From: Nocardioides sp. Root240
GTDB lineage: Bacteria > Actinomycetota > Actinomycetes > Propionibacteriales > Nocardioidaceae
Assembly: GCF_001428825.1 (NCBI RefSeq)
Contig: NZ_LMIT01000001.1
Location: 428,440-492,439, forward strand
Length of the DNA: 64,000 bases
Reading direction: 5' to 3'
Each line of letters begins with the position of its first letter. The stretch's first letter is position 1. The notes under the pieces were generated by a model. The model made no database searches. It was not told where the DNA came from and saw nothing but the letters and a program-made list of their open reading frames with translations. The position numbers and the translations under genes are program-made. Of this stretch, positions 23,602 through 33,246 are shown in pieces.

Positions 23602-24519
23602 TCAGGGGAGGTCCGAGAGAGCGGCGCCCGTGCCGGTGACGGCGAGGGCGTGGGCCTGCCACCCCTCGGGGCAGCGGGCGAGCAGCGCGGCGGCGCTCGT
23701 CGTACCAGGTCCGTCGGCGAAGGCCAGCACCGTCGGGCCGGCGCCGGAGACCACCGCGGGCACGCCGTCGGCGCGCAGCGCCTCGACGAGCGCGAGGCTC
23801 TCGGGCATCGCGGGCCGGCGGTACTCCTGGTGGAGCCGGTCCTCGGTCGCGCGCAGCAGCTGCTCCGGGCGACCGGAGAGCGCGGCGACGAGGAGGGCGG
23901 CGCGACCGGCGTTGGCCGCCGCGTCCGCATGGGGTACGTCGGCCGGGAGCAGCCCGCGCGCGGCCTCGGTCGAGACCGGGGTCGGCGGGACGAAGACGAC
24001 CGCGCCCACGCGCGGGTCCACGCTGCCGGGGACCGCCCAGAAGGAGCCGTCGGCGTCCTGGCCGGAGATCACGAAGCCGCCGAGCAGGGCCGGGGCGACG
24101 TTGTCGGGGTGGCCCTCGAGCTGGGCGGCGAGGTCGAGCAACGCCCCGTCGTCGAGCAGCAGGCGGCCGCCCGCGACCAGCTCACGGGCGAGCCAGACGC
24201 CGCCGACGATGGCGGCCGAGGACGAGCCGAGGCCGCGTGCGTGCGGGATGACGTTGGTGCAGGACAGGCGCAGACCCGCCGGGGACTGGCCGAGCCGCTC
24301 GAACGTGGCGCGCATGGCCCGGACGACGAGGTGTCGCTCGTCGAGCGGGACCTGGCCGGCGCCGTACCCCTCGACCTCGACGACCAGGCCCTCGGGGAGC
24401 ACCTCGGCCTCGAGCGTGTCGCGCAGGTCGAGCGCGAGGCCGAGCGTGTCGAAGCCCGGTCCGAGGTTGGCCGAGGTCGCGGGCACGGTGGCCCGGACCG
24501 GGCCGTCGACGAACGTCAT
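23602..24519 (-). CDS. thrB: Homoserine kinase
   Basis: A 305-residue GHMP-family kinase phosphorylating homoserine with ATP in threonine synthesis. The GHMP motifs are PATSANLGPGFDTLG near the N-terminus, PHARGLGSSSAA as the phosphate-binding loop, and VSGAGPTVLAF near the C-terminus. It is the third gene of hom-thrC-thrB and begins 5 bp after the thrC stop. Confidence 0.96.
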   Translation of the reverse strand: MTFVDGPVRATVPATSANLGPGFDTLGLALDLRDTLEAEVLPEGLVVEVEGYGAGQVPLDERHLVVRAMRATFERLGQSPAGLRLSCTNVIPHARGLGSSSAAIVGGVWLARELVAGGRLLLDDGALLDLAAQLEGHPDNVAPALLGGFVISGQDADGSFWAVPGSVDPRVGAVVFVPPTPVSTEAARGLLPADVPHADAAANAGRAALLVAALSGRPEQLLRATEDRLHQEYRRPAMPESLALVEALRADGVPAVVSGAGPTVLAFADGPGTTSAAALLARCPEGWQAHALAVTGTGAALSDLP

Positions 24520-24524
24520 CTGGC

Positions 24525-25592
24525 TCAGAGGCCGGCGGCCGCAGCGGCGGCGTCGACGTCGGCGTCGACCACCGTCTCGGGCAGCACGAGGCCGTCGAGC
24601 GCGGTGGCGATGTCCTTGAGACCGTGGCCGGTCACCGTGATCGCGACGGTCGTGCCGGCGTAGGTCTCCCCCGCGGCCAGCTCGGACAGCAGCCCGGCGA
24701 CGCCGGCGGCGGAGGCCGGCTCGACGAAGACACCGTCCTTCGAGGCGAGCTCCTTCTGCGCGGCGAGGATCTGTACGTCGGACACGGCGGCGAACCGGCC
24801 ACCGGACTCGTCCCGCGCCGCCTCGGCGAGCTTCCAGGAGGCCGGGTTGCCGATCCGGATCGCGGTGGCGCGGGTCTCGGGGTCGGGGAACGGCTCACCG
24901 GTCACCAGCGGAGCAGCACCCTCTGCCTGGAAGCCGCGCATGACCGGCTTGCGGGTCGCACGACCCAGCGCGGCGTACTGGGTGTAGCCGAGCCAGTAGG
25001 CCGAGATGTTGCCGGCGTTGCCGACCGGCAGCAGGTGGAAGTCAGGGGCGTCGCCGAGGAAGTCGACGATCTCGAAGGCGGCGGTCTTCTGGCCCTCGAG
25101 GCGGTGCGGGTTGACCGAGTTGACCAGCGCGACGGGGTACTTCCACGCCATCTCGCGGGCCATCCGGAGACAGTCGTCGAAGTTGCCGCGGACCTGGATG
25201 ACCTGCGAGCCGTGGAGCACTGCCTGGGCCATCTTGCCGGCGGAGATCTTGCCCTCGGGGACCAGGACGATCGGCGTCACGCCGGCCTTGGCGGCGTAGG
25301 CGGCCATCGACGCGGACGTGTTGCCGGTCGACGCGCACACGACGGCCTGCGCACCCTCGTGGACGGCGACGGACAGCGCGGTCGTCATGCCGCGGTCCTT
25401 GAACGAGCCGGTCGGGTTGTTGCCCTCGACCTTCAGCCAGACCTCGGCGCCGGTCAGCCCGGACAGCCAGCCCGAGTGGACCAGCGGGGTTCCGCCCTCA
25501 CGCAGGGTGACGGCCGGGGTGTCCTGCGGGATGTCGAGGAGGGCGCGGTACTCCTCGATGACGCCACGCCACTGCCCATTCGCCTTGCTCAT
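24525..25592 (-). CDS. thrC: Threonine synthase
   Basis: A 355-residue PLP enzyme converting O-phosphohomoserine to threonine. The PLP-binding lysine is in [11 protein letters not shown], with [15 protein letters not shown] and [11 protein letters not shown] forming the phosphate-binding loops. The ATG at 25592 begins 2 bp after the hom stop codon; a GTG at 25598 overlapping hom is the alternative. Confidence 0.96.
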   Translation of the reverse strand: MSKANGQWRGVIEEYRALLDIPQDTPAVTLREGGTPLVHSGWLSGLTGAEVWLKVEGNNPTGSFKDRGMTTALSVAVHEGAQAVVCASTGNTSASMAAYAAKAGVTPIVLVPEGKISAGKMAQAVLHGSQVIQVRGNFDDCLRMAREMAWKYPVALVNSVNPHRLEGQKTAAFEIVDFLGDAPDFHLLPVGNAGNISAYWLGYTQYAALGRATRKPVMRGFQAEGAAPLVTGEPFPDPETRATAIRIGNPASWKLAEAARDESGGRFAAVSDVQILAAQKELASKDGVFVEPASAAGVAGLLSELAAGETYAGTTVAITVTGHGLKDIATALDGLVLPETVVDADVDAAAAAAGL

Positions 25593-25594
25593 GC

Positions 25595-26905
25595 TCACTC
25601 TTCGGTTCCCTCGACGCGCATCACCGAGGTGACCTCGCGGACGATCTCCATGCCCCGCAGGTTCTCGACGGTCGCGGCGAGCGCCGCGTCCGTCGCCTCG
25701 TGCGAGACCACGACGAGCTGGGCGTCATTGCCCCGGCCCTCCTGACGAACGGTCTGGATCGAGACGCCGTTCTCGGCGAACGCGTAGGCCACCGCGGCCA
25801 GCACGCCGGCGCGGTCGTCGACGTCGATCGCCACGTGGTAGCGGGTGCGGGTCTCGCCCATCGGCAGCACCGCCCGGTCGGCGTACGCCGACTCGCCGAC
25901 GCCGCGCGTGCCCTGGCGGTGGTTGCGGGCGACGGTGACGAGGTCACCGAGCACCGCGCTCGCCGTGGGCGAACCGCCCGCGCCGGGGCCGTAGAACATG
26001 AGCTGGCCGGCGGCCTCCGACTCGACGAAGACGGCGTTGTAGGCCTCGCGGACGCTGGCCAGGGGGTGCGACCGCGGGATCATCGCGGGGTGCACGCGCA
26101 CGCTCACGCCGGGGTCGTCGGCCGGGTCGGAGGTGGGGACGAGCTCGGCGATGGCGAGCAGCTTGACGACGCTGCCCATCTCGCGCGCGGAGCGGACGTC
26201 GGCGGCGGTCACGTCGGTGATGCCCTCGCGGTGCACGTCGGCCGCGGTCACCCGCGAGTGGAACGCGAGGCTGGCGAGGATGGCGGCCTTGGCGGCGGCG
26301 TCGAAGCCCTCGACGTCGGCGGTGGGGTCGGCCTCGGCGTACCCGAGGGCCTGGGCCTCCTCGAGCGCGTCGGCGAAGCCGCTGCCGAGCGTGTCCATCT
26401 TGTCGAGGATGAAGTTGGTGGTGCCGTTGACGATGCCCAGGACGCGGGTGACCTTGTCACCGGCGAGGGACTCGCGCAGCGGCCGCACGATCGGGATCGC
26501 GCCGGCGACGGCGGCCTCGTAGTAGAGGTCGCGGCCGGCCTTCTCGGCGGCCTCGAAGAGTGTCGGACCGTCCTCGGCGAGCAGCGCCTTGTTGGCCGTG
26601 ACGACCGAGGCGCCGTTCTCGAGGGCCGACAGGATCAGGGAGCGAGCGGGCTCGATGCCCCCGATCACCTCGATGACGACGTCGACGTCCTCGCGGGCGA
26701 CCAGCGCCGCCGCGTCGGTGGTGAGCAGGTGGGCCGGGACGTCCACCTCGCGCGGCGCGTCGAGGCGTCGTACGGCGACCCCGGCGAGCTCGACGGGGGC
26801 GCCCACCCGAGCCGCCAGGTCGTCGGCCTGCTCACCGAGGAGACGCACCACCTGCGACCCGACGGAGCCACAGCCGAGGACGGCGACCTTGAGGGGACTG
26901 TTCAC
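25595..26905 (-). CDS. hom: Homoserine dehydrogenase with ACT domain
   Basis: A 436-residue NAD(P)-dependent enzyme reducing aspartate semialdehyde to homoserine. It has the Rossmann motif [17 protein letters not shown], the catalytic-domain stretch [20 protein letters not shown], and a C-terminal ACT domain ([20 protein letters not shown]) expected to mediate threonine feedback inhibition. The GTG at 26905 is 6 nt after a TACGAT box, with no Shine-Dalgarno sequence, so the operon mRNA is probably leaderless. Confidence 0.96.
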   Translation of the reverse strand: MNSPLKVAVLGCGSVGSQVVRLLGEQADDLAARVGAPVELAGVAVRRLDAPREVDVPAHLLTTDAAALVAREDVDVVIEVIGGIEPARSLILSALENGASVVTANKALLAEDGPTLFEAAEKAGRDLYYEAAVAGAIPIVRPLRESLAGDKVTRVLGIVNGTTNFILDKMDTLGSGFADALEEAQALGYAEADPTADVEGFDAAAKAAILASLAFHSRVTAADVHREGITDVTAADVRSAREMGSVVKLLAIAELVPTSDPADDPGVSVRVHPAMIPRSHPLASVREAYNAVFVESEAAGQLMFYGPGAGGSPTASAVLGDLVTVARNHRQGTRGVGESAYADRAVLPMGETRTRYHVAIDVDDRAGVLAAVAYAFAENGVSIQTVRQEGRGNDAQLVVVSHEATDAALAATVENLRGMEIVREVTSVMRVEGTEE

Positions 26906-26911
26906 CCCGCG

Positions 26912-26917
26912 ATCGTA
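26912..26917 (-). promoter_or_regulatory. -10 box of hom-thrC-thrB operon (leaderless)
   Basis: On the minus strand TACGAT lies 6 nt before the GTG of hom. The -35 area overlaps a GC hairpin and is not convincing. Confidence 0.45.
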
Positions 26918-26918
26918 T

Positions 26919-26938
26919 CGGCGCCCGGGCGGGCGCCG
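26919..26938. terminator. GC hairpin between oxidoreductase gene and hom
   Basis: CGGCGCCCG (26919-26927) pairs perfectly with CGGGCGCCG (26930-26938) around two bases. It can terminate the upstream oxidoreductase transcript before the hom promoter. The 96-bp gap holds nothing else I can name. Confidence 0.35.
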
Positions 26939-27001
26939 GGAACCGACGGCAGAACGCGGACAGTCCCCTCCCGGTCGCGCGTCGTCGCGCGAGCTCCCCG
27001 G

Positions 27002-27943
27002 TCAGGGCAGCGTGACGACGACCTTGCCCGTCGCCCGCCCCGTCTCCAGCCGCTCCTGCAGCTTGACCACGTCGGCGAGAGGGAGCTCGGTGTCGACGAG
27101 CACCGTCAGCCGGCCGGCGTCGGCGAGTGCCGCGACCTCGGCGAGCGCCGGCCCGTCGGCGGCGACCATGATCCGCTCGACCTGCTTGGCTCCCGCCGCG
27201 CGCAGCGCGTCCTCGGCGCCGTCCGGGAAGCCGGTGATGGTGATCACCGCCGTCCCCTCGCGCACGGCGCCCAGCGGGGGGACCCCGGCGTCGACCGTCG
27301 ACAGCACCACGTCGACCGGACCGATCGCAGCGAGCGCGGCCTCGTCGCGGTAGTCGACGACCTCGTCGGCACCGAGCCCCAGGAGGACCTCGCGCTTGGC
27401 CGGGCTCGCGGTCGCGACGACGTGGGCGCCGCGGGCCTTGGCGACCTGGACGGCGAGGTGGCCGACACCGCCCGCTCCCCCGAGCACCAGCACCCGCCGG
27501 CCGGTGGCGTCGCCGGTGAGTCCGGCGGCTGCGAACGCGTGCCAGGCGGTCAGCACCGCGAGCGGCGCCGCACCCTGCTGGGCGACACTCCAGGTGCTCG
27601 GCGCGAGCGCCAGGTCCGAGGCCGGTACGACGGCCAGCTCCGCCAGCGTGTGCGCGGCCTGCGGGAACCGGGCCAGGCCGAACACAGCGTCGCCGGGGGC
27701 GAAGCCGGTGACGGCGTCGCCGACCGCGACGACCTCGCCGGCGACGTCCCAGCCGGGCAGCTCGGTGTACTCGATCGGGCCGAAGTCGACACCCGCCGCG
27801 CGGATCTTCACGTCGACCGGGTTGAGGCCGACCGCCCCGACGCGGACCAGCACCTCGTCGGCGGCGGGTGCCGGCTCGGCGAGCTCGACCAGCTCGGTGA
27901 CCTCGGCGGCGGGGCCGACCCCCGTGTAGCGCACTGCGCGCAT
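27002..27943 (-). CDS. NADP-dependent oxidoreductase, quinone-oxidoreductase type
   Basis: A 313-residue medium-chain dehydrogenase/reductase without the structural-zinc cysteines, so of the NADPH:quinone oxidoreductase/enoyl reductase-like branch. The cofactor site is LGGAGGVGHLAVQVAKARGA and the N-terminal GroES-like domain has VGLNPVDVKIR and LPGWDVAGEV. The ATG at 27943 has AAGGAG upstream. It is divergent from the GlxA-type regulator at 28057, a common arrangement of regulator and target. Substrate unknown. Confidence 0.85.
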   Translation of the reverse strand: MRAVRYTGVGPAAEVTELVELAEPAPAADEVLVRVGAVGLNPVDVKIRAAGVDFGPIEYTELPGWDVAGEVVAVGDAVTGFAPGDAVFGLARFPQAAHTLAELAVVPASDLALAPSTWSVAQQGAAPLAVLTAWHAFAAAGLTGDATGRRVLVLGGAGGVGHLAVQVAKARGAHVVATASPAKREVLLGLGADEVVDYRDEAALAAIGPVDVVLSTVDAGVPPLGAVREGTAVITITGFPDGAEDALRAAGAKQVERIMVAADGPALAEVAALADAGRLTVLVDTELPLADVVKLQERLETGRATGKVVVTLP

Positions 27944-28022
27944 GGCTCCTTCTCCTTCTTCCAGTGGTCCCGGGCATCCCGGGTAGGGCTCCAGCCTCCC
28001 GGCGGCGCCGGCTGCGCAACAG

Positions 28023-28057
28023 TGGCCAGATGGACGACATGTGTCATGATCTGGCCA
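28023..28057. promoter_or_regulatory. Operator-like palindrome at regulator start codon
   Basis: TGGCCAGAT (28023-28031) and ATCTGGCCA (28049-28057) form a perfect 9-bp inverted repeat with a 17-bp spacer. The final A is the first base of the regulator ATG, and CATGAT 6 nt before that ATG could be its -10. Binding here would shut off the regulator gene and could affect the divergent oxidoreductase gene 80 bp away. Confidence 0.5.
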
Positions 28058-29016
28058 TGACCTCCCCTCGGCGCCGGCCGCACCGCGTCGGCGTGATCGC
28101 CCTGCCCGGCGTGTACCCGTACGAGCTCGGGATCGCGTCGCGCTTCTTCGGTGCCGCGCAGGTCGACGGCCGCCCGGCGTACGAGGTCGTGACCTGCAGC
28201 CTCGACGGCGCTCCGGTCGCCACCGCTGCCGACTTCTCCGTCGCGGTCACGGCCGACCGGTCGATCCTGAGAGAGGTCGACACGGTCGTCGTACCGCCGT
28301 GGGAGACGTCGACCTCGACCGGCGACCCGGTCGGGCTCGCCGCCCTCGGGGTGCCACGGGTGGTGTCCTACTGCACCGGCGCCTTCACGGTCGCGGCCTC
28401 GGGGCTGCTCGACGGGCGCGCGGCGACGACGCACTGGTGCGCGGCCGACGAGTTCCGCGCGGCCTTCCCCCAGGTGGACTTCCGCCCCGACGAGCTCTTC
28501 GTGGACGAGGGCGACGTGCTCACCGCGGCCGGCGCCTCCGCGGCGATCGACCTGACCCTGCACATCATCGCCCGCGACCTCGGCGCCGCCGCGGCCGCCG
28601 ACGTCTCCCGGCTGACCCTCGCACCGCCGCACCGCGGCGGCGGCCAGTCGCAGTTCGTGCCCCGCCCGACCCTGGCCGACGAGGCCGGCGCGATGGCCGA
28701 GGTACGGGCGTGGCTGCTCGGCCGTCTCGACCGGCCGGTCGGGCTCACCGAGGTCGCCGCCGCCTTCGGCCTGAGCGTGCGGACCCTGACCCGGCGCTTC
28801 CGCGCCGAGACCGGGGTGACGCTCGGCGACTGGCTGGCCCAGGCGCGCGTCGAGCGGGCCAAGGAGCTGCTCGAGACCAGCGACGCCGGCATCGACCGGG
28901 TCGCCGACCTCGCCGGGTTCGGTACGGCGGCCGCGCTCCGCAAGCACTTCCGCGACCGCGTCGGGCTCTCGCCCCAGCAGTACCGCGCCCGCTTCTCCCT
29001 GCGCGCCTCGGCGTAG
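28057..29016 (+). CDS. GlxA-type transcriptional regulator (DJ-1/PfpI plus AraC HTH)
   Basis: A 319-residue regulator. Residues about 8-175 are a DJ-1/PfpI-like domain that keeps the nucleophile-elbow cysteine (VSYCTGAFTVAASGLLDG); the C-terminal 100 residues are two AraC helix-turn-helix motifs (TEVAAAFGLSVRTLTRRF and DRVADLAGFGTAAALRKHF). Members usually activate neighbouring metabolic genes. Target here is probably the divergent oxidoreductase gene. No ribosome binding site is visible, and the palindrome at 28023-28057 overlaps the start. Confidence 0.88.
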   Translation: MTSPRRRPHRVGVIALPGVYPYELGIASRFFGAAQVDGRPAYEVVTCSLDGAPVATAADFSVAVTADRSILREVDTVVVPPWETSTSTGDPVGLAALGVPRVVSYCTGAFTVAASGLLDGRAATTHWCAADEFRAAFPQVDFRPDELFVDEGDVLTAAGASAAIDLTLHIIARDLGAAAAADVSRLTLAPPHRGGGQSQFVPRPTLADEAGAMAEVRAWLLGRLDRPVGLTEVAAAFGLSVRTLTRRFRAETGVTLGDWLAQARVERAKELLETSDAGIDRVADLAGFGTAAALRKHFRDRVGLSPQQYRARFSLRASA

Positions 29017-29037
29017 CCCAGCCTGGCCCAGCCTGGC

Positions 29038-30378
29038 TCAGCCGCGCAGCCTCGTGGCGGGCACGAGGGCGAGCACGGCGACCGCAGCGGCGGCGAGGAC
29101 CAGCCAGGTCGCCGCGGTCGCGGGCGCGGAGTCGGCGAAGGCCGCGAACACCACTCCCCCGAGCGCGACGCCGACGCTGTTGGCGAGGTAGTCGTTCAGC
29201 TGAAGGGCGGAGGAGGTCCTGCCCTCCTCGCCGGCCGCCGCCGTGGCCAGGGCCAGCACCGAGAGCGTGGAGAAGGCCATCCCGATGCCGAGACCGGCCA
29301 CGCCCCAGGCGGCGACCACCACCGCCAGCGGTACGCCGGCCAGCGAGACCGTCGCGAAGCCGGCGATGCCGACGCCGAGCAGCAGCGCGCCGAGGCGGAC
29401 CCGGCCGGGCTGGTCGGCTAGGGCGCGCCAGCGCGCGGCGAGCACCGCACCCGCGGACCAGGTGACCGCGCCGACCGTCAGCACCCAGCCGGCCTCGGGG
29501 AGGGTGACGTCGCGGCGCAGCACGAGCAGCAGCGGGACGTAGACCTCCGCGGCGGCCATGGCGGTGCCGATCGCGGCGCGGGACCCGAGGACCGCGGGCA
29601 ACCCGCCGCGCAGGGACCAGGCGCCCGTCGGGAGCACCCGGCGGCCGCCGACGACCACGGCCAGCAAACCGGCCGCGACGAGCAGCGGCCACCCGTCGAC
29701 GACCTGCTGGCCGCCGACGCTGACGGCCAGCACGCCGATCGCCACGGCGAGGGCCCAGCGCATCCGGCCCTCGCCGGCACGTGCGCTGCCGGGGCGGGAC
29801 GGCGCGTCGGCGACGAGCAGCCACGCGGCGACGGCGACGACCGGCACCCCGAGGAAGACCCAGCGCCAGCCGACCTGCTCGGCCACCTGCGCCGCGAGCA
29901 CGGGGCCGACCAGCGCGGGCAGCACCCAGGCGGTGGTCAGCACGGCGAACACCCGCGGGCGCATGGCCTCGGGGTAGGCCTGCGCGATCACGACGTAGAG
30001 GGCGACGCCGAGCACGCCGCCGCCGTACCCGTGGACGAGGCGGCCCAGGACGAAGACCGGCATGTTCGGGGCCAGGCCGGCGATCACGACGCCCGCGCAG
30101 AACACGACCAGGCCCAGCCGCAGCGCGGGGCCGGGGCCGAGCCGGTCGACCTGCGGGCCGCTGGCGGCGAGGGCGACGACGCCGGCGGCGAGCGGAGCGG
30201 CGAAGGCGACGGCGTACCAGCGCAGGCCGTCGAGCTCGGCCGCGACGTCGGGCATCACGGTCGCGACGGCGAGCGCCTCGAAGGCGAAGAGGAAGGCGAG
30301 GGAGAAGACGCCGACCGTCGTGCGGGCGTGCCGGCCCCGCCACGGCGAGCCGACCGTGGCCTCGACGACCGCCGTCAC
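29038..30378 (-). CDS. MFS transporter in SoxR-controlled unit
   Basis: A 446-residue major facilitator with about 12-14 hydrophobic helices. The first helix has [19 protein letters not shown], and [20 protein letters not shown] and [19 protein letters not shown] follow, in the positions of motifs B and C; it resembles multidrug-exporter-type MFS. The GTG at 30378 overlaps the TGA of the upstream oxidoreductase gene by 4 bp (GTGA). The shared transcript with that gene places the pump under the SoxR-box promoter, fitting export of redox-active compounds (inference). Confidence 0.82.
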   Translation of the reverse strand: MTAVVEATVGSPWRGRHARTTVGVFSLAFLFAFEALAVATVMPDVAAELDGLRWYAVAFAAPLAAGVVALAASGPQVDRLGPGPALRLGLVVFCAGVVIAGLAPNMPVFVLGRLVHGYGGGVLGVALYVVIAQAYPEAMRPRVFAVLTTAWVLPALVGPVLAAQVAEQVGWRWVFLGVPVVAVAAWLLVADAPSRPGSARAGEGRMRWALAVAIGVLAVSVGGQQVVDGWPLLVAAGLLAVVVGGRRVLPTGAWSLRGGLPAVLGSRAAIGTAMAAAEVYVPLLLVLRRDVTLPEAGWVLTVGAVTWSAGAVLAARWRALADQPGRVRLGALLLGVGIAGFATVSLAGVPLAVVVAAWGVAGLGIGMAFSTLSVLALATAAAGEEGRTSSALQLNDYLANSVGVALGGVVFAAFADSAPATAATWLVLAAAAVAVLALVPATRLRG

Positions 30379-31322
30379 CGGCCGACCGCCAGGACCACCT
30401 TGCCGACGGACGTGCCCTCCTCCAGTGCACGGTGCGCGGCGGCGGCCTCCTCGAGAGGGAAGACGGAGCCGACGTACGGGACGCGGGAGCCGTCGGCCGC
30501 GGCGTCGAGGGCGGCGCGCTCGAACTCGGCGAGCCGGCTCATGATCGGCGGGCCGAGGACGTCGACGACCGGGCGGGCCGGGTCGTCGTAGGCGTTCTGG
30601 ACGCCGGACGCCCAGCCGTAGCGGATCAGGCGGCCGCCGGGGACCAGTCGCTCGTACAGGGCCTGGCCGACCTCTCCCCCGACGCCGTCGAGCACGACCG
30701 TGAGCGGGCCGACCTGTCCCAGCCAGCCCGGGGCACGCCGGTCGAGCGCCGGCTCCGCGCCGTGCTTCGCCGCGACCGCGACCTTGTCCGCACCGCCGGC
30801 GACGCCGAGGGCGGCGGCCCCGATGGCGCGCACGCCCTGCAGGAGCAGCACGCCCAGGCCGCCGGCAGCCGAGGTCACCGCGACCGCGTCCTCGGGCGTG
30901 ATCGCGGCGAGGGCGAGGATCGCCGCCGCGGTGCGACCGGTCCCGATCGCCGCCACCGCGGTCGGGGCGTCGAGGTGGTCCGGCAGGGCGTAGGCCCGGG
31001 TCGCGTCGACGACCGCCTGGTCGGCGTACCCGCCGCCGGCGAAGCCGAGGTGTGCGACCACCCGTCGTCCGACCCATGCCCCGTCGACGCCTGCACCCAC
31101 TCGGTCCACCACACCCGCCACCTCGCGGCCGGGAACCACCGGCAGCTCGGGCGGCTCACCGAGGCCGAAGGCCTCGCCCGCGCGGATCGACGTGTCGAGC
31201 AGGTGGACGCCGGCCGCCTCGACCGCGATGCGGAGCTGGCCCGCGGCGGGTTCGAGGTCGGGCAGCTCCTCGAGCTGGAGGACGGAGGCGGGCCCGAAGG
31301 CGTGGTGACGGATCGCGTGCAT
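30375..31322 (-). CDS. Zinc-independent alcohol dehydrogenase/quinone oxidoreductase, probable SoxR target
   Basis: A 315-residue medium-chain oxidoreductase: GroES-like domain ([34 protein letters not shown]) and NAD(P)-binding domain ([14 protein letters not shown], where the usual GAAGGVG is slightly changed). The ATG at 31322 begins [11 protein letters not shown]. It is divergent from soxR, and the intergenic SoxR box lies in a 19-bp promoter spacer. It is translationally coupled to the MFS gene. Streptomyces SoxR also controls oxidoreductase and export genes, which supports the assignment (family knowledge). Confidence 0.84.
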   Translation of the reverse strand: MHAIRHHAFGPASVLQLEELPDLEPAAGQLRIAVEAAGVHLLDTSIRAGEAFGLGEPPELPVVPGREVAGVVDRVGAGVDGAWVGRRVVAHLGFAGGGYADQAVVDATRAYALPDHLDAPTAVAAIGTGRTAAAILALAAITPEDAVAVTSAAGGLGVLLLQGVRAIGAAALGVAGGADKVAVAAKHGAEPALDRRAPGWLGQVGPLTVVLDGVGGEVGQALYERLVPGGRLIRYGWASGVQNAYDDPARPVVDVLGPPIMSRLAEFERAALDAAADGSRVPYVGSVFPLEEAAAAHRALEEGTSVGKVVLAVGR

Positions 31323-31328
31323 GTGCTC

Positions 31329-31359
31329 ATCCGACAACCTCAACTAAGGTTGAGGTCAA
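31329..31359 (-). promoter_or_regulatory. SoxR-type promoter with 19-bp spacer
   Basis: On the minus strand TTGACC (31354-31359) and TCGGAT (31329-31334) are separated by 19 bp, the over-long spacing typical of MerR/SoxR-activated promoters. The -10 box ends 6 nt before the ATG of the oxidoreductase, so its mRNA should be leaderless. Confidence 0.6.
31337..31356. promoter_or_regulatory. SoxR box
   Basis: ACCTCAAC-TAAG-GTTGAGGT is a 20-bp palindrome; its inner 18 bp have the CCTCAA and TTGAGG arms with 6-bp spacing seen in SoxR boxes such as that of E. coli soxS. It lies in the spacer of the oxidoreductase promoter and covers TAAGGT, which could be the -10 of soxR itself, implying autoregulation. 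Confidence 0.85.
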
Positions 31360-31820
31360 TGAGTGACGTGAACAGGGAGATCCGCAGCCACGACCTGACG
31401 CCCGGCGAGGTGGCCCGCCGGGCGGGCGTCGCCGTGTCCGCGCTGCACTTCTACGAGCGCGAGGGCCTGATCACCAGCATCCGCACGACGGGCAACCAGC
31501 GCCGCTACCACCGCGACGTGCTGCGCCGGGTCGCCTTCGTCCGCGTCTCGCAGGGCGTGGGCATCTCGCTCGCCGACATCCGCGCGGCCCTGGCGACCCT
31601 CCCCGAGGGACGGACGCCGACCAAGGCCGACTGGGCGCGGCTCTCCCGCTCGTGGCGCACCACGCTCGACGAACGGATCGAGCGGCTGGAGCGCCTGCGC
31701 GACACCCTCGACGACTGCATCGGCTGTGGCTGCCTGTCGATGCAGTCGTGCCGGCTCGCCAATCCCGGCGACGCCCTCAGCGAGTACGGCGACGGTCCGA
31801 TCCGCTTGCTCGGCAGGTGA
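31359..31820 (+). CDS. soxR: Redox-sensitive transcriptional activator SoxR
   Basis: A 153-residue MerR-family regulator. The N-terminal winged helix ([19 protein letters not shown], then [16 protein letters not shown]) is followed by a dimerisation helix and the C-terminal cysteine cluster [12 protein letters not shown], the CX2CXCX5C arrangement that binds a [2Fe-2S] cluster and identifies SoxR. A SoxR box ends 3 bp before its ATG. In non-enteric bacteria SoxR acts directly on export and oxidoreductase genes, as here. Confidence 0.96.
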   Translation: MSDVNREIRSHDLTPGEVARRAGVAVSALHFYEREGLITSIRTTGNQRRYHRDVLRRVAFVRVSQGVGISLADIRAALATLPEGRTPTKADWARLSRSWRTTLDERIERLERLRDTLDDCIGCGCLSMQSCRLANPGDALSEYGDGPIRLLGR

Positions 31821-31821
31821 C

Positions 31822-31859
31822 GACTCCGTGCGCCGGCGCCCGTGCCGGTGTGCGGAGTC
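31822..31859. terminator. Bidirectional hairpin between soxR and lysA
   Basis: GACTCCG (31822-31828) pairs with CGGAGTC (31853-31859), and inside it CCGGC pairs with GCCGG. It fills the 37-bp gap between the convergent soxR and lysA stop codons and can serve both. Confidence 0.6.
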
Positions 31860-33246
31860 AGCCGAGGTCGGTGGCGAGCAGGTCGTCCTCGGTCTCGCGC
31901 CGCACGATGACGCGTGCCTGCCCGTCCTTGACGGCGACGACCGGCGGCCGCAGTGCGTGGTTGTAGTTCGACGCCATCGAGCGGCCGTAGGCACCCGTGG
32001 CCGGTACGGCGATCAGGTCGCCGGGCGCGATGTCGCCGGGCAGGAACTCGTCCTTGACCACGATGTCGCCCGACTCGCAGTGCTTGCCGACGACGCGGGC
32101 CAGCACCGGTGTCGCGTCCGACGCACGCGAGGCGAGCGTGCAGGAGTAGTCGGCGTCGTACAGGGCCGGGCGGATGTTGTCGCTCATCCCGCCGTCGACG
32201 CTGACGTAGGTGCGGACCGCTCCGGCGTCGAGGGTGACCTCCTTGACGGTGCCGACGGTGTAGACCGTGCACATCGAGGGGCCGACGATGGCGCGGCCGG
32301 GCTCGATCGAGAGGTGCGGGACGTCGATCCCGAGCGCGGCGCACTCCCCCGTCACGATCTTCGTGATCTGCGCGGCGAGCACGGCGGGGTCGGCCGGGTC
32401 GTCCTGGGTCGTGTAGGCGATGCCGAAGCCGCCGCCGAGGTCGAGCTCGGGCATGACGTGGCCCAGCTCCTCGGCGATCTCGGCGTGCAGCCCGAGGACG
32501 CGGCGACCGGCGACCTCCCAGCCGGACGTGTCGAAGATCTGCGAGCCGATGTGGCTGTGCAGCCCGCGCAGCGCCAGGCTGTCGTGGCCCAGCACCCGGC
32601 GCGCCGCCTCGAGCCCGGCGCCCGACGCGATCGAGAAGCCGAACTTCTGGTCCTCGTGGGCCGTCGCGATGAACTCGTGGGTGTGCGCCTCCACGCCGGC
32701 GGTCACCCGGATCATCACCCCCTGCGTGACACCGAGCTGGGCGGCGACGTCGGCCACGCGCTCGATCTCGTGGAAGGAGTCGACGATGATCCGGCCCACG
32801 CCGGCGTCGACCGCACGGCGCAGCTCCATCGCCGTCTTGTTGTTGCCGTGGTAGCCGATCCGGGCCGGGTCGACGCCGGCGCGCAGGGCGACGCTCAGCT
32901 CGCCGTTGCTGCACACGTCGAGGCAGAGCCCCTCCTCTCCCACCCAGCGGGCGACCGCCGTGGAGAGGAAGGCCTTGCCGGCGTAGAAGACGTCGTAGCC
33001 GTCGAAGCCGTCGCGGAACGCACGGGCACGGGCGCGGAAGTCGTCCTCGTCGAGGACGTACGCCGGCGTGTTCACGTCGGCGACCAGGTCCGGGACCGCG
33101 AGCCCGCCGATGTGCAGCACGCCGTCGTCGCCCTTGCGGGCCGTGCTCGACCAGAGCACGGGGACCAGCGCGTTGACGTCAGCCGGCTCGCGCAGCCAGT
33201 GCGGCGAGGTCCCCGCGTAGTCGCCCGGCGGGACCCGGCCGCTCAC
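31858..33246 (-). CDS. lysA: Diaminopimelate decarboxylase
   Basis: A 462-residue PLP enzyme converting meso-diaminopimelate to lysine. The PLP lysine is in VFYAGKAFLST, with HSHIGSQIFD, GGGFGIAYT, EPGRAIVG and the partner-chain CESGD motif. The GTG at 33246 overlaps the argS stop by 4 bp (GTGA); the argS-lysA pair is common in actinobacteria and often precedes hom-thrC-thrB. Confidence 0.96.
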   Translation of the reverse strand: MSGRVPPGDYAGTSPHWLREPADVNALVPVLWSSTARKGDDGVLHIGGLAVPDLVADVNTPAYVLDEDDFRARARAFRDGFDGYDVFYAGKAFLSTAVARWVGEEGLCLDVCSNGELSVALRAGVDPARIGYHGNNKTAMELRRAVDAGVGRIIVDSFHEIERVADVAAQLGVTQGVMIRVTAGVEAHTHEFIATAHEDQKFGFSIASGAGLEAARRVLGHDSLALRGLHSHIGSQIFDTSGWEVAGRRVLGLHAEIAEELGHVMPELDLGGGFGIAYTTQDDPADPAVLAAQITKIVTGECAALGIDVPHLSIEPGRAIVGPSMCTVYTVGTVKEVTLDAGAVRTYVSVDGGMSDNIRPALYDADYSCTLASRASDATPVLARVVGKHCESGDIVVKDEFLPGDIAPGDLIAVPATGAYGRSMASNYNHALRPPVVAVKDGQARVIVRRETEDDLLATDLG

